Part shown: one piece after another, positions 5,316-5,340 of the stretch
How positions within the stretch are numbered: position 1 is the first letter of the stretch
Layout of the letters: the number at the start of each line of letters is the position of its first letter
Assembly (NCBI GenBank): GCA_012842645.1
Contig: DUSJ01000133.1
Span: 1 to 5,340 of the forward strand
DNA: 5,340 bases
From: Clostridiaceae bacterium
Lineage (GTDB): Bacteria > Bacillota > Clostridia > DSM-8532
Direction: 5' to 3'
Translations under genes and position numbers: made by a program
The notes under the pieces: model-generated
What the model was told of the DNA's origin: nothing
Seen by the model: the letters and a program-made list of their open reading frames with translations, nothing else
Databases searched by the model: none

Positions 5316-5340
5316 AAATACAATATTTTACATAATGCTA

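Overview
The window looks like chromosomal DNA from a Gram-positive anaerobe of the Clostridia (Bacillota). The GC content is moderate, intergenic spacers are AT-rich, Shine-Dalgarno sites are strong (GGAGG type), and the protein families (short DUF2089 regulator, DUF6485 Cys-rich protein, clostridial-type MATE pump, ANT-like nucleotidyltransferase) are typical of that group. This assignment is inferred from sequence style and family content only. I see no rRNA, tRNA, CRISPR array, transposase or phage gene.

Layout. The left half (about 147-2350) is transcribed leftward. A DUF2089 helix-turn-helix protein (2350-2051) is followed after 4 nt by a small three-helix membrane protein (2046-1726). 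After a 118-nt spacer with its own promoter comes a MATE-family multidrug/Na+ antiporter (1607-147). A 214-bp divergent spacer (2351-2564) holds back-to-back promoters. To its right a 62-aa cysteine-rich DUF6485 protein (2565-2753) is read rightward. After 137 bp holding a candidate promoter and a perfect 9-bp palindrome come a six-helix YjdF/DUF2238-like membrane protein (2891-3619) and, 31 nt later, a family 8 glycosyltransferase (3651-4466). An aminoglycoside-adenylyltransferase-like nucleotidyltransferase (5239-4460) faces the glycosyltransferase and overlaps its end by 7 bp. The last 100 bp hold a good promoter pointing out of the window to the right.

How the genes may work together. DUF2089 and the small membrane protein look translationally coupled, and an AT-rich palindrome sits on their promoter, which suggests an autoregulated regulator plus membrane partner. 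The YjdF-like protein and the GT8 enzyme probably share a transcript and could act at the envelope, but their substrates cannot be read from sequence. The MATE pump and the nucleotidyltransferase are both of drug-resistance type, but they are about 2.9 kb apart in separate transcription units and nothing links them functionally. I found no convincing new multi-gene system. The most interesting items are the DUF2089/membrane pair with its palindrome, the DUF6485 protein with a near-consensus promoter, and the palindrome upstream of the YjdF-like gene.
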